From an uncultured Clostridia bacterium (lineage in GTDB: Bacteria; Bacillota; Clostridia; Oscillospirales; Ruminococcaceae): DNA of 33,274 bases. The stretch spans positions 1 to 33,274 of the forward strand of contig CANQPX010000020.1 of NCBI GenBank assembly GCA_947625915.1, in the 5' to 3' direction. How positions within the stretch are numbered: the first letter of the stretch is position 1; the number at the start of each line of letters is the position of its first letter. The notes beneath the pieces are model-generated. The model was not told the origin of the DNA, did no database searches, and saw only the letters and a program-made list of their open reading frames with translations. The translations under genes were made by a program, and so were the position numbers. Shown here piece by piece: positions 24,995-33,274 of the stretch.

Positions 24995-25019
24995 AATACT
25001 AAGATACTATGATACTATT
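24989..25019 (+). promoter_or_regulatory. Candidate operator in the his promoter
   Basis: TATCATA (24989-24995) and TATGATA (25008-25014) form a perfect inverted repeat overlapping the -10. Three tandem 8-mers, ATACTAAG, ATACTATG and ATACTATT, fill 24996-25019. The leader to hisZ is only about 50 bases, too short for a T-box, so repressor control is more likely. A TrpR-like HisR/YerC regulator is one possibility (inference). Confidence 0.5.
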
Positions 25020-25053
25020 TTACCACGTTAAAGTAAGGAGAACTGCAAATATC

Positions 25054-26253
25054 ATGAAAAGATACGACCTGCTTACCCCCGAAGGCACTAAAGACCTGCT
25101 TTTTGAGGACTGTGCCGTGAGAAGGAGCCTTGAAGAACGGCTTTCAAGGATATTCAAATCAATGGGCTACTGCGAGATAGTTACACCGGGACTGGAATTC
25201 TTTGACGTTTTTGACCTGAATTCCGTGTATTTCCCGCAGGAAAGTATGTATAAGCTCACCGACAACAAGGGAAGGATCCTCGTTGTGCGCCCCGATTCAA
25301 CAATGCCTATAGCAAGAGTCGCGGCAACAAGGCTCAGAGATGCGGAACTTCCGCTGCGGCTTTTCTACCGCCAGAACGTTTACCGCAACAAACCCGCTAT
25401 GCGCGGAAGAAGCGATGAGATACACCAGATGGGCATAGAACTTATCGGTTCGGATTCACGGCGCGCCGATCTGGAAGTCCTTGCGGGTGCTATAGAAGTA
25501 CTTTCTTCGCTGGAAAACGACAGTTTCCGACTGGAAATAGGGGATATAGGCTACTTCAAAGCGTTGGTGGCACGCCTCGGCACGGACGAGGAAACAACGG
25601 AACAGATACGCGGACTTATCGAAGTAAAGAATTACCCCGCTTTGAACGATCTGTTGGACAGTATCGGTCAGAACGAGATAACGAGCGCACTGAAACAGCT
25701 CCCCAGACTTTTCGGCGGGGAAGAAGTCTTTGAAAAAGCCGAAAAACTTTTTGACGGCGGAAAAGATATCATCGCAGAACTTCGGGGCATTTACAACAGC
25801 CTTACCGCTCTCGGATACAACGGAAAAATTACCGTTGATCTCGGTCTTGTCAACAAAATGGACTACTACACGGGCGTTGTCATAAAAGGCTATCTGGAAG
25901 GCTACGGCGACGCGGTGCTTTCGGGCGGACGGTACAACAAGCTGCTTGCGGAGTTCGGATATGATGTTCCCGCAACGGGCTTTGCGGTGAATATAGACGC
26001 CGCGGCAAAGGTGATAAGACAATCGGTGGGATATTCCACACCTGTGCCGGACGTTATAGTTTTCGGCGAGGACGGCTTCGAGATATCGGCTGTGGAACAG
26101 GCGGGAAAATTCCGCAAAGACGGACTTACAGCGGAACTGTCGGTATTTTCCACATTTGAGGAGACAGTTTCTTACGCCAAAAAGAAAAATATTCCTAAAG
26201 CGGTATGCGTGGGAAGCGTCGTCCGCGAAGAATTTGCGGGAGGCAGTAAATAA
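25054..26253 (+). CDS. hisZ: ATP phosphoribosyltransferase regulatory subunit
   Basis: A 399-residue HisZ, a catalytically inactive paralogue of histidyl-tRNA synthetase that activates short-form HisG. Class II synthetase motifs are recognisable: LTPEGTKDLLFEDC, a motif 2-like LFYRQNVYRNKPAMRGRSDEIHQMGIELIG and motif 3-like VLSGGRYNKLLAEFG. The start is the ATG at 25054; AAGGAG is 13 bases upstream, somewhat far. The frame extends 15 codons further into the operator. It is first in the his operon and its stop overlaps the hisG start by one base, fitting the obligate HisZ-HisG complex. Confidence 0.94.
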   Translation: MKRYDLLTPEGTKDLLFEDCAVRRSLEERLSRIFKSMGYCEIVTPGLEFFDVFDLNSVYFPQESMYKLTDNKGRILVVRPDSTMPIARVAATRLRDAELPLRLFYRQNVYRNKPAMRGRSDEIHQMGIELIGSDSRRADLEVLAGAIEVLSSLENDSFRLEIGDIGYFKALVARLGTDEETTEQIRGLIEVKNYPALNDLLDSIGQNEITSALKQLPRLFGGEEVFEKAEKLFDGGKDIIAELRGIYNSLTALGYNGKITVDLGLVNKMDYYTGVVIKGYLEGYGDAVLSGGRYNKLLAEFGYDVPATGFAVNIDAAAKVIRQSVGYSTPVPDVIVFGEDGFEISAVEQAGKFRKDGLTAELSVFSTFEETVSYAKKKNIPKAVCVGSVVREEFAGGSK

Positions 26254-26888
26254 TGGAGATAAAGAACAGACCCCTGCGCATTGCGCTGACAAAGGGCAGA
26301 CTCGAAAAAGATACGGTCGCTCTGCTTGAAAAAACAGGTTACGACTGCTCGGCTGTCCATGATAAGGGCAGAAAACTTATCCTTCCGGTGGGAGATTCCA
26401 TCGAAGTGGTTCTCGCAAAAGCGGCGGACGTTATTACATACGTTGAAAACGGCGTCTGCGATATGGGCGTTGTGGGAAAAGACACGATCATGGAAATGAA
26501 CGGCAAATTTTTCGAGATAGCCGATCTCGGCTTCGGAAGATGCAAATTTGCTCTTGCGGGGAAAAAAGGCACGGATTTTTACGGCGGCTATGATGTAAAG
26601 ACCATCGCCACAAAATATCCAAACGTTTCAAGAACATTCTTTGAAAAGAAAGGCATGGACGTTGATATCGTAAAGATCGAAGGAAGCGTTGAACTTGCTC
26701 CGCTGTTGGGGCTTGCGGACGCGATAGTGGATATTGTTGAAACAGGAACGACTCTGCGGGAGAACGGTCTTGAAGTTTTTGAGGATATTTCCCCCATATC
26801 CGCAAGGCTCATAGTCAATATGGTAAGCCTTAAAATGCGCCAGCAGGAGATAGAGTCGCTAATTAAACTTATAGAAGATAACCTGTAA
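26253..26888 (+). CDS. hisG: ATP phosphoribosyltransferase, short form
   Basis: A 211-residue catalytic subunit that condenses ATP with PRPP in the first committed step of histidine synthesis. LRIALTKGRLEKDT opens the protein, DMGVVGKDT and the PRPP loop IVDIVETGTTLRENGLE are present. The C-terminal ACT-like regulatory domain of long HisG is absent, which explains the need for HisZ directly upstream (TAATG overlap). Confidence 0.96.
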   Translation: MEIKNRPLRIALTKGRLEKDTVALLEKTGYDCSAVHDKGRKLILPVGDSIEVVLAKAADVITYVENGVCDMGVVGKDTIMEMNGKFFEIADLGFGRCKFALAGKKGTDFYGGYDVKTIATKYPNVSRTFFEKKGMDVDIVKIEGSVELAPLLGLADAIVDIVETGTTLRENGLEVFEDISPISARLIVNMVSLKMRQQEIESLIKLIEDNL

Positions 26889-26905
26889 TTACGGAGGGCA
26901 TATAA

Positions 26906-28192
26906 ATGATAAGAAAAATTATTGCAGACGGAAAGGCGGAAGCCGCTTTTCTCAAAGAAGTCGAAAAACGCAACGGTGAAACAGATAAGAAAATTTCCGA
27001 AATAGTTTCCGAGATAATCGAAAACGTCCGCGAAAACGGCGATAAGGCTGTTAATGACTATACTCTGAAATTTGACGGAAAACTTCCCCAGTATTATGAA
27101 GTTCCCCTTGATGTTATCCATGACGCCCTTGACGAGGCGGACGAGGATTTTGTAAACGCACTTCTTGACGCTATGGAAAATATCGCAGCGTTCCACCACA
27201 GACAGAAAGAGCAGGGATTTATCGACCCTCACGATAACGGCGTTATTTTAGGACAGCGCGTGCGCGGTCTGGAAAGAGTTGGTCTGTATGTTCCCGGGGG
27301 AACGGCAGCGTATCCTTCTTCCGTGCTGATGAACGCCATTCCCGCGAAAATTGCGGGCGTTAAAGAGATAATAATGGTAACTCCGCCCCTTAAAGACGGC
27401 ACTCCGAACAAAGATATACTTGTTGCAGCTTCGATCTGCGGAGTTGACAGAGTGTTCCTTGCGGGAGGAGCACAGGCTGTTGCGGCTCTTGCTTACGGAA
27501 CGGAAACTATCCCGAAAGTTGACAAGATAGTGGGACCGGGAAATATTTTTGTTGCAACGGCAAAGAAACTTCTTTACGGAAAAGTTGATATCGACATGAT
27601 AGCGGGACCAAGCGAGATACTTGTTGTTGCGGACGAAACGGCAGAGCCGAAATATCTTGCGGCGGATCTCATGTCACAGGCGGAGCATGACAAACTCGCT
27701 TCGGCAATTCTTATCACAACAAGCGAAAAGATCGCGGACGAGACAATTTCAGAGCTTGAAAGACAAGTGAAAAACCTTTCCAGAAAAGATATAATAGAAA
27801 AATCGCTTTCGGATTACGGCGCGATAATCGTTGCGGACTGCATAGACTGCGCGATCGAGATCGCCAACGAACTTGCTCCCGAACATCTTGAACTTCAGGT
27901 GGAAAATCCGCTTATGTACATCGGAAAGATAGACAACGCGGGATCGGTATTCCTCGGGAAATATGCTCCGGAACCGCTTGGAGATTATTTTGCAGGTCCT
28001 AACCACGTTCTTCCCACAAGCGGAACGGCAAGGTTCTTCTCACCGCTGTCGGTGAACAGCTTTACAAAGCGTTCAAGCTTCATTTACTACACCGAACAGG
28101 CACTTCTTGACGCCAAGAACGACATTGTATGCATTGCGGAAAAAGAGGGACTGACCGCTCACGCAAACGCCATAAAGGTCAGATTTGAATGA
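26906..28192 (+). CDS. hisD: Histidinol dehydrogenase
   Basis: A 428-residue zinc enzyme that oxidises L-histidinol to L-histidine in two NAD-dependent steps. GLYVPGGTAAYPSSVLMNAIPAKIAGV, VGPGNIFVATAKKLL, the zinc-region MSQAEHD, and NHVLPTSGTARFFSPLSV are the family's hallmark stretches. Full length. GGAGG lies about 10 bases before the ATG, 17 bases after hisG. Confidence 0.97.
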   Translation: MIRKIIADGKAEAAFLKEVEKRNGETDKKISEIVSEIIENVRENGDKAVNDYTLKFDGKLPQYYEVPLDVIHDALDEADEDFVNALLDAMENIAAFHHRQKEQGFIDPHDNGVILGQRVRGLERVGLYVPGGTAAYPSSVLMNAIPAKIAGVKEIIMVTPPLKDGTPNKDILVAASICGVDRVFLAGGAQAVAALAYGTETIPKVDKIVGPGNIFVATAKKLLYGKVDIDMIAGPSEILVVADETAEPKYLAADLMSQAEHDKLASAILITTSEKIADETISELERQVKNLSRKDIIEKSLSDYGAIIVADCIDCAIEIANELAPEHLELQVENPLMYIGKIDNAGSVFLGKYAPEPLGDYFAGPNHVLPTSGTARFFSPLSVNSFTKRSSFIYYTEQALLDAKNDIVCIAEKEGLTAHANAIKVRFE

Positions 28193-28204
28193 AAGGAAAA
28201 TTCT

Positions 28205-29269
28205 ATGTACGAACTTAACTCAAAGTTAAAAAAAGTCGAGCCTTACGATCCCGTTGAGGGAAACTACAAAATAAGACTTGACGCAAACGAATCCTACTAC
28301 AATATCAACAATGAACTGGGAGATAAGATCGCCGAGGAAATAAAGAAAATTTCCCTTAACCGCTATCCCGATCCAATGGCATCGGGAGCGGTAAAAGCTT
28401 TCGCGGAGTATTATGATATCCCCGAGAAATTTATTACCGCGGGGAACGGTTCGGACGAACTTATAAGCATAATCGCCGGCTGCTTTCTTGAAAAGGGAGA
28501 CAAAATTTTAACGCTTTCTCCCGATTTTTCAATGTATGCGTTTTACGGCAGCCTTTACGAACTGAACGTTGAAGCCATGCAGAAAGAACCCAATTTGCAG
28601 ATAAGCGTTCCGAAAGTCATTTCTTACTGCAAGGAAAACAAAATAAAAGCGGTGATCTTCTCAAATCCCTGTAATCCCACTTCTCTCGGACTGCCTAAGA
28701 CTGAAATTATCAGACTGTTAAAAAATGTTTCCTGTCTGGTGATAATCGACGAAGCGTATATGGATTTCTGGGATCAGAGTATTCTGGACGAAGTCCCGAA
28801 TTACGACAATCTGATAATTTTAAAAACTTGCTCAAAAGCAATGGGTCTGGCAGGCATACGCTTGGGATTTGCGGTTGCGGGAGAAACCATCACTACCGCT
28901 TTGCGGAGCGTAAAATCTCCATATAATACGGATACCATTTCACAGACTATATGCAAGACAGTTCTTTCCGAAAAAGCTGCTCTTGAAAAGCTTTGCGGAG
29001 ACATTGTGGAAAGCAGGAAGTATCTGCACGAAAAATTTCTGGAACTTGCGGAGAAACATTCACGGATAGAAAAAGTTTTTGATTCGGTGACAAATTTTGT
29101 ATTTATAAAAACTTCCTGCGGAAAGGAAATTTGCGATAAACTTCTGGAACACTCGATCGCAATACGCTATCTGGGAAGTTATATACGCGTTACTGCGGGA
29201 AGTCCCGAAGAAAATAATGCGGTAATTTCGGCAATTGACGAGATCCTTACCGAACTTGAGGAGGAATAA
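28205..29269 (+). CDS. hisC: Histidinol-phosphate aminotransferase
   Basis: A 354-residue PLP-dependent aminotransferase (fold type I) that transfers an amino group to imidazole acetol phosphate. KIRLDANES near the start, the SNPCNPTSLGLP turn, DEAYMDFW, and the PLP-binding Lys211 in CSKAMGLAGIRLGFA are visible. AAAGGAAAA precedes the ATG. It begins 12 bases after hisD and ends three bases before hisB. Confidence 0.94.
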   Translation: MYELNSKLKKVEPYDPVEGNYKIRLDANESYYNINNELGDKIAEEIKKISLNRYPDPMASGAVKAFAEYYDIPEKFITAGNGSDELISIIAGCFLEKGDKILTLSPDFSMYAFYGSLYELNVEAMQKEPNLQISVPKVISYCKENKIKAVIFSNPCNPTSLGLPKTEIIRLLKNVSCLVIIDEAYMDFWDQSILDEVPNYDNLIILKTCSKAMGLAGIRLGFAVAGETITTALRSVKSPYNTDTISQTICKTVLSEKAALEKLCGDIVESRKYLHEKFLELAEKHSRIEKVFDSVTNFVFIKTSCGKEICDKLLEHSIAIRYLGSYIRVTAGSPEENNAVISAIDEILTELEEE

Positions 29270-29272
29270 GCT

Positions 29273-29851
29273 TTGAGAAACGCTGAGATCACAAGAAAGA
29301 CCAAGGAGACCGATATTACCGTAAAGCTTGAACTTGACGGCAGCGGGAAAACGGATATTTCCACGGGGATAGGCTTTTTCGATCATATGCTGACGGCGTT
29401 TGCCGTTCACGGCGGAATGGATCTTACCGTGAAAGTAAACGGCGATCTGTTTGTTGACGGACATCATTCCGTTGAAGATACGGGCATAGTTCTGGGAAAG
29501 GCTTTTGCGCAGGCTATAGGCGATATGAAAGGCATAAAGCGTTACGGAACGGCGTTCATTCCCATGGACGAAGCACTGGGCTTTGCAAGTCTTGATATAA
29601 GCGGACGTCCGTACCTTGTTTTTGATGCAAATTTCGGTGATGACAGGATAGGCGAGTTCGATACCTGTCTTGCGGAGGAATTTTTCCGCGCGTTCGCTTT
29701 CAATGCGGGGATAACGCTCCATATGAAATGCGAATACGGAAAGAACGATCACCACATTGCCGAAGCACTTTTCAAGGCTGCCGCTCATGCGCTTAAAGAC
29801 GCAAAGGAAATTTCGGGAAATGAGATACTTTCCACAAAGGGAGTGTTATAA
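29273..29851 (+). CDS. hisB: Imidazoleglycerol-phosphate dehydratase
   Basis: A 192-residue monofunctional dehydratase without the phosphatase domain found in enterobacterial HisB. Metal-binding histidine motifs are DGHHSVEDTG and DHHIAEALFKA, and GIGFFDHMLTAFAVHGG is conserved. It uses a TTG start (29273) backed by GAGGAGG a few bases upstream, overlapping the end of hisC. Its TAA stop overlaps the hisH ATG by one base. A separate histidinol phosphatase is not in the window. Confidence 0.96.
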   Translation: MRNAEITRKTKETDITVKLELDGSGKTDISTGIGFFDHMLTAFAVHGGMDLTVKVNGDLFVDGHHSVEDTGIVLGKAFAQAIGDMKGIKRYGTAFIPMDEALGFASLDISGRPYLVFDANFGDDRIGEFDTCLAEEFFRAFAFNAGITLHMKCEYGKNDHHIAEALFKAAAHALKDAKEISGNEILSTKGVL

Positions 29852-30465
29852 TGATCGCGGTAATTGATTACGGCGCGGGAAATATTTTCAGTGTGAAAAA
29901 CGCTCTCGATCATCTGGGATATGAAAATATTCTCACCAAGTCGGAAACCGACATAAAAAACGCCGATGCGGTGATCCTGCCCGGCGTCGGCGCGTTCCCT
30001 TGGGCAATGAAAATGCTCTCGGAAAGCGGACTTGTTGACACAATAAAAACAGAAGCAAGGAAAAAGCCGTTCCTTGGGATATGTCTGGGAATGCAGCTGC
30101 TTTTCGACAAAGGTTTTGAATTTGAGGAATGTGCGGGTCTGGGACTTATAAAAGGTCATGTTGACAGGATAGAAGAAACCGATCTTGTTATACCGCACAT
30201 GGGTTGGAACAAACTGGAGATAAACCATGACTGCCCGCTTTTCAACGGACTTTCCGAGGACGAATATGTTTACTTCGTTCATTCTTACAAGGCGTTTTGT
30301 GATGATGAAAACCTGTATGCTTACTGCGAATACGGTCACAAAGTTCCCGCACTTGTTTCGGACGGAAAAACTGTTTTTGGCGCACAGTTCCACCCGGAAA
30401 AGAGCGGAAAAACCGGCCTGAAGATCCTTGAAAATTTCGTTATGCTGTCAAGGGAGGGAAAGTAA
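29851..30465 (+). CDS. hisH: Imidazole glycerol phosphate synthase, glutaminase subunit
   Basis: A 204-residue class I glutamine amidotransferase feeding ammonia to HisF. The catalytic Cys78 lies in GICLGMQLLF, and His181 and Glu183 in QFHPEKSG. The opening IAVIDYGAGNIFSV is typical. The next gene, hisF, starts immediately after its stop, instead of the usual hisA in between. Confidence 0.96.
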   Translation: MIAVIDYGAGNIFSVKNALDHLGYENILTKSETDIKNADAVILPGVGAFPWAMKMLSESGLVDTIKTEARKKPFLGICLGMQLLFDKGFEFEECAGLGLIKGHVDRIEETDLVIPHMGWNKLEINHDCPLFNGLSEDEYVYFVHSYKAFCDDENLYAYCEYGHKVPALVSDGKTVFGAQFHPEKSGKTGLKILENFVMLSREGK

Positions 30466-31221
30466 ATGCTTGCAAAAAGAATAATACCCTGTCTTGACGT
30501 TCGCGACGGAAAAGTTGTAAAGGGCGTGAATTTCCAAGGTATAAAAGAAGTTGGCGATCCCGTTGAATGTGCTTATGAATACAATTTACAGGGCGCGGAC
30601 GAGATAGTTTTCTATGATATAACCGCTTCCCACGAGGGGCGGGGGGTAATGCTGGACGTTGTCCGCAATACCGCTAAAAAGGTTTTCGTTCCCCTTACCG
30701 TGGGCGGCGGGATAAAAACGGTCGACGACATTCGGGAAACGCTTCGTGCGGGTGCGGATAAGGTCTCCGTTAACTCCCAAGCGGTGCGGGATCCCATGCT
30801 TATAAAAGAGGGCGCGGATATTTTCGGTTCGCAGTGTATCTGCGTGGGTATCGACGCGAAAAAGGTTTCCGACGGCAAATGGACGGTCTATATCAACGGC
30901 GGGCGTATCGACATGAAGCTTGATCTTATCGACTGGGTAAAGCAGGTCGAACAGCTTGGCGCGGGGGAGATATGTCTCAATTCAATTGATACCGACGGCG
31001 TTCGGGAGGGCTTTGACATTCCCATGCTGGACGCGGTATGCAAGGCGGTGAAAATTCCCGTAATAGCCAGCGGCGGCGCGGGAAAGCTTGGGGATTTTGC
31101 GGACGCGTTTCTGAAAACCGACTGTTCGGCGGCTCTGGCGGCGTCTCTTTTCCACTTTAAGGAACTGACCGTTGAACAGGTAAAAGACGATTGCCGCGCT
31201 AAGGGAATAAGGATAAGGTAA
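30466..31221 (+). CDS. hisF: Imidazole glycerol phosphate synthase, cyclase subunit
   Basis: A 251-residue TIM-barrel cyclase that makes IGP and AICAR. The two catalytic aspartates are in place: Asp11 in [14 protein letters not shown] and Asp130 in [19 protein letters not shown] and [12 protein letters not shown] are the phosphate-binding loops. It is HisF and not HisA, because CLDV(R)DG(K/R)VVKGVNF is the HisF pattern. Full length. Its stop overlaps the start of an ATPase gene (TAATG). Confidence 0.96.
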   Translation: MLAKRIIPCLDVRDGKVVKGVNFQGIKEVGDPVECAYEYNLQGADEIVFYDITASHEGRGVMLDVVRNTAKKVFVPLTVGGGIKTVDDIRETLRAGADKVSVNSQAVRDPMLIKEGADIFGSQCICVGIDAKKVSDGKWTVYINGGRIDMKLDLIDWVKQVEQLGAGEICLNSIDTDGVREGFDIPMLDAVCKAVKIPVIASGGAGKLGDFADAFLKTDCSAALAASLFHFKELTVEQVKDDCRAKGIRIR

Positions 31222-31976
31222 TGGAGGACAGGTACGTTCGGAAACTTTTTCTTGTGGGAAATGTTCCAAGAAATTCCTACCTTTTGGAACTTCCGTGTGT
31301 AAAATATTTGAAGCAACATGAGGACGGTATTGAATTTTCCGATAATGTGACCTTTTTCGTTGGTGAAAACGGCACCGGAAAGTCTACGCTTCTCGAAGCC
31401 GCAGCAGTGAATTTCGGCTTTAACGCCGAGGGTGGGACGTTGAATTTTTCCTTTTCCACTTTTGATTCACATTCGGAACTGCATAGATATATCCGTCTTG
31501 AAAAGGGAGCTCACCGTCCGAAAGATGGATTTTTCCTGCGTGCGGAAAGTTTTTACAACGCTGCAAGCTACATTAACAAGCTTGATGAAATTCCCGCGCC
31601 TACTCCCAAAATAAGCGACAGCTACGGCGGAAAGTCCCTGCATGAGCAGTCCCACGGGGAAAGCTTTTTCGCGCTTGTAAAGAACCGTTTCGGCGGGAAA
31701 GGTTTGTATATTCTTGACGAACCCGAGGCTGCGCTTTTTCCCATGAGACAGATGTCCCTGCTTTCACTTATCCATGAAATTGTGAAAAATGATTCGCAAT
31801 TTATAATAGCCACACATTCGCCGATACTGCTTGCGTATCCTGACGCGGCGATATATGAATTTTCCGAAAGCGGAATAAGGCGCGTTAAATACAAGGAAAC
31901 GCAGACTTATTCTGTAATGAAAATGTTTATGGACGCTCCGGAAAAGATGACGGCGCGCTTATTTGATGAAACTTAA
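31221..31976 (+). CDS. AAA/ABC-type ATPase (COG3910-like), embedded in the his operon
   Basis: A 251-residue soluble ATPase with an ABC/SMC-type fold. Walker A is GENGTGKST (48-56), a signature-like LHEQSHGESFF lies near 135-145, Walker B is LYILDEPEAALF, and ATHSP is the H-loop. FNAEGGTLNFSFSTFDSHSELH and KDGFFLRAESFYN are typical of the stand-alone 'predicted ATPase' family COG3910, whose role is unknown. It has no membrane partner. One-base overlaps with hisF and the following acetyltransferase frame show it is translated as part of the histidine operon, although it has no known role in histidine synthesis. Confidence 0.8.
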   Translation: MEDRYVRKLFLVGNVPRNSYLLELPCVKYLKQHEDGIEFSDNVTFFVGENGTGKSTLLEAAAVNFGFNAEGGTLNFSFSTFDSHSELHRYIRLEKGAHRPKDGFFLRAESFYNAASYINKLDEIPAPTPKISDSYGGKSLHEQSHGESFFALVKNRFGGKGLYILDEPEAALFPMRQMSLLSLIHEIVKNDSQFIIATHSPILLAYPDAAIYEFSESGIRRVKYKETQTYSVMKMFMDAPEKMTARLFDET

Positions 31977-31987
31977 TGGAGAAATAT

Positions 31988-32392
31988 ATGGAAATTATTT
32001 ATAAAGATATACATGATTTTACGGAGGAACAGCTTAAAGACCTGTTTTTGTCCGTTGAATGGTCGTCGGGGCATTATCCCGATAAGCTTGTAACGGCAAT
32101 GAAAAATTTTGAAACGGTTTTTTCTGCTTGGGACGGAGACAAGCTTGTGGGAATGATCTGCGCTATGGACGACGGCGTTATGAATGCGTATGTTCACTAT
32201 CTGCTTGTAAGACCGGAATATCAGGACAGGAAGATAGGACGTGAACTTGTTGAAATGATCAAGAAAAAATATGCGGATTATCTGCGGGTCATAGTTATTG
32301 CATATAATACGGAACTGAAATTCTATGAACGGTGCGGATTTGAAAAGTCCGATGTTTCATCGCCAATGTTTATTACATCCTTGTGGACTTAA
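31988..32392 (+). CDS. GNAT-family N-acetyltransferase
   Basis: A 134-residue GNAT protein. Motif A is recognisable in [25 protein letters not shown] (the Q/RxxGxG/A acetyl-CoA loop appears as QDRKIG), and YERCGF is the usual C-terminal motif B. Substrate unknown. The ATG at 31988 has GGAG 6 bases before it; an ATG at 31976 overlapping the ATPase stop is possible but lacks a ribosome site. It lies between the ATPase and hisI in the his operon. Confidence 0.8.
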   Translation: MEIIYKDIHDFTEEQLKDLFLSVEWSSGHYPDKLVTAMKNFETVFSAWDGDKLVGMICAMDDGVMNAYVHYLLVRPEYQDRKIGRELVEMIKKKYADYLRVIVIAYNTELKFYERCGFEKSDVSSPMFITSLWT

Positions 32393-32403
32393 CAGGAGGA
32401 ATT

Positions 32404-32757
32404 ATGTTAAAAATCGACATTAACGACTTAGATAAATATTTTGTGAAATCGGAACTTATCCCCGCGATAGCTTTCGATGTGGATACGAAAACCGTACTTA
32501 TGCTTGCTTATATGAACCGCGAGAGCCTGAAAAAAACTTTGGAAACAGGTTACACATGGTACTGGAGCCGTTCCCGTCAGGAACTGTGGAACAAGGGGGC
32601 GACTTCAGGACATTTGCAGGAAGTTGTTTCGATCTACAGCGACTGCGACAATGATACCTTGCTTCTGAATGTTAAACAAACTGGTGTTGCCTGTCACACG
32701 GGTTCATACAGCTGCTTTTTCAATGAAATGTACAATAAAGGGGAGATCGTAAAATGA
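32404..32757 (+). CDS. hisI: Phosphoribosyl-AMP cyclohydrolase
   Basis: A 117-residue monofunctional PRA-CH, third step of histidine synthesis. [20 protein letters not shown], the DCDNDTLLL magnesium site and the zinc cysteines in [12 protein letters not shown] are visible. The start is the ATG at 32404 with AGGAGG 6 bases upstream; a longer frame from 32383 overlaps the acetyltransferase. It overlaps hisE by four bases (ATGA), keeping the two activities as separate proteins where many bacteria have a HisIE fusion. Confidence 0.95.
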   Translation: MLKIDINDLDKYFVKSELIPAIAFDVDTKTVLMLAYMNRESLKKTLETGYTWYWSRSRQELWNKGATSGHLQEVVSIYSDCDNDTLLLNVKQTGVACHTGSYSCFFNEMYNKGEIVK

Positions 32758-33092
32758 CAGTTTACCACGAAATTTTTGAAGTTATAAAAGCCAGAAAGGC
32801 AGCGTTCGACAAGGGAGAAGCTCCAGAAAAGTCCTACACCTGCTATCTTTTTGAAAAGGGCGTTGACAAAATTTGCAAAAAGGTCGGCGAAGAAGCCTCC
32901 GAAACTATAATTGCCGCCAAAAACGGCGATAATGACGAGCTTATGAACGAAATAAACGACCTGCTTTATCATATAATGGTACTGGCGGTAAATCAGGGAC
33001 TTGAATGGACAGACGTTGAAAAGGTTCTTGACGAGCGCAACGAGAAGATAGGAAACCTTAAAGAGTTCCACCAGACAGATAAAAACACATAA
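32754..33092 (+). CDS. hisE: Phosphoribosyl-ATP pyrophosphatase
   Basis: A 112-residue all-alpha MazG-like pyrophosphatase, second step of histidine synthesis. [30 protein letters not shown] and [13 protein letters not shown] carry the Glu/Asp metal-binding motifs. It is the last recognisable his gene, translationally coupled to hisI. No clear terminator hairpin follows before the next promoter-like sequence. Confidence 0.95.
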   Translation: MTVYHEIFEVIKARKAAFDKGEAPEKSYTCYLFEKGVDKICKKVGEEASETIIAAKNGDNDELMNEINDLLYHIMVLAVNQGLEWTDVEKVLDERNEKIGNLKEFHQTDKNT

Positions 33093-33103
33093 CTTTGTAA
33101 CTT

Positions 33104-33131
33104 TTTACCGCTCCTGTGAATAGTATATATT
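33104..33131 (+). promoter_or_regulatory. Possible promoter of the gene at 33171
   Basis: TTTACC (33104-33109), 16 bases, TATATT (33126-33131). A palindrome ATTGAA-GT-TTCAAT (33129-33142) overlaps the -10 and could be an operator. Moderate match only. Confidence 0.4.
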
Positions 33132-33170
33132 GAAGTTTCAATACTTTAATTTATTCATAGGAGGATCTAT

Positions 33171-33274
33171 ATGAGCGATAAAAACAACTGCTTCAAGGAA
33201 GCGGTTTGCATAGAGGTTCAGCGCATCTTTGACAGCTGCTCTGACCGCGACTGCATCTATGAGCTTCCGGTCAC
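33171..33274 (+). CDS. Start of a Cys-rich protein of unknown function (cut by window end)
   Basis: The first 34 codons are present, read from an ATG with AGGAGG 7 bases upstream. The sequence begins MSDKNNCFKEAVCIEVQRIF and continues with DSCSDRDCIYELPV. The VCIE...IFDSCSDRDC pattern resembles the start of an uncharacterised clostridial protein group, but too little is visible to be sure and no function can be given. Intracellular: no signal peptide. Confidence 0.7.
   Translation, partial: MSDKNNCFKEAVCIEVQRIFDSCSDRDCIYELPV

Noticed and set aside
24957-25054. T-box or riboswitch before the his operon
   Set aside because: The distance from the promoter to hisZ is about 50 bases, too short for a T-box, and no specifier stem or antiterminator is visible.

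Overview
The window looks like a chromosomal piece from a low-to-mid GC Firmicute of class Clostridia, most likely an Oscillospiraceae/Ruminococcus-like gut or rumen anaerobe (inference). The grounds are a PolC-type replicative polymerase, strong AGGAGG/AAGGAG ribosome sites with several TTG starts, oxygen-independent class III ribonucleotide reductase (nrdDG), the short HisG plus HisZ pair, and the Gram-positive order pyrH-frr-uppS-cdsA-dxr-rseP-ispG-polC. No rRNA, phage, insertion sequence or CRISPR array is visible.

Layout. (1) 1-5118 is an accessory island. A non-coding repeat family occurs at 1-570 (+), 4197-4290 (-, partial), 4316-4598 (-) and 4599-5118 (+). Between the copies lie a transglutaminase-like protein, two tandem AstE/aspartoacylase-like M14 proteins (the second lacking its zinc ligands), and on the opposite strand queH with a small FeoB-associated Cys-rich membrane protein that has no normal start codon. 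(2) 5125-7368 (-) carries an L-fucose/L-arabinose isomerase-like enzyme and a small lipoprotein. (3) 7592-10525 holds nrdD and nrdG behind a consensus promoter with two candidate NrdR boxes 32 bp apart. (4) 10529-12202 is an orphan peptide-type ABC substrate-binding lipoprotein. (5) 12216-13345 (-) is an Rpn/PD-(D/E)XK gene with a strong internal ribosome site and in-frame ATG in its 3' part. It is followed by a diverged duplicate of exactly that 3' part as a free-standing 58-aa ORF with its own ribosome site. (6) 13392-13592 (-) is tRNA-Ser(GGA) with promoter and terminator. (7) 13696-24957 is the housekeeping operon for UMP kinase, ribosome recycling, isoprenoid/undecaprenyl and phospholipid synthesis, site-2 protease and DNA polymerase III, with a small P-loop kinase inserted between cdsA and dxr. 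(8) 24966-33092 is a histidine operon, hisZ-G-D-C-B-H-F-(ATPase)-(GNAT)-I-E, without hisA. (9) At 33171 a Cys-rich gene of unknown function starts and runs off the window.

The two most unusual signals are the Rpn gene-within-gene plus duplicated tail, which resembles the intragenic antitoxin arrangement reported for E. coli Rpn proteins, and the repeat family. Three repeat copies share a promoter-like core with constant spacing upstream of a long hairpin whose stem changes are partly compensatory, so it may be a structured RNA or a non-autonomous element. Both interpretations are inferences; the sequence patterns themselves are directly visible.
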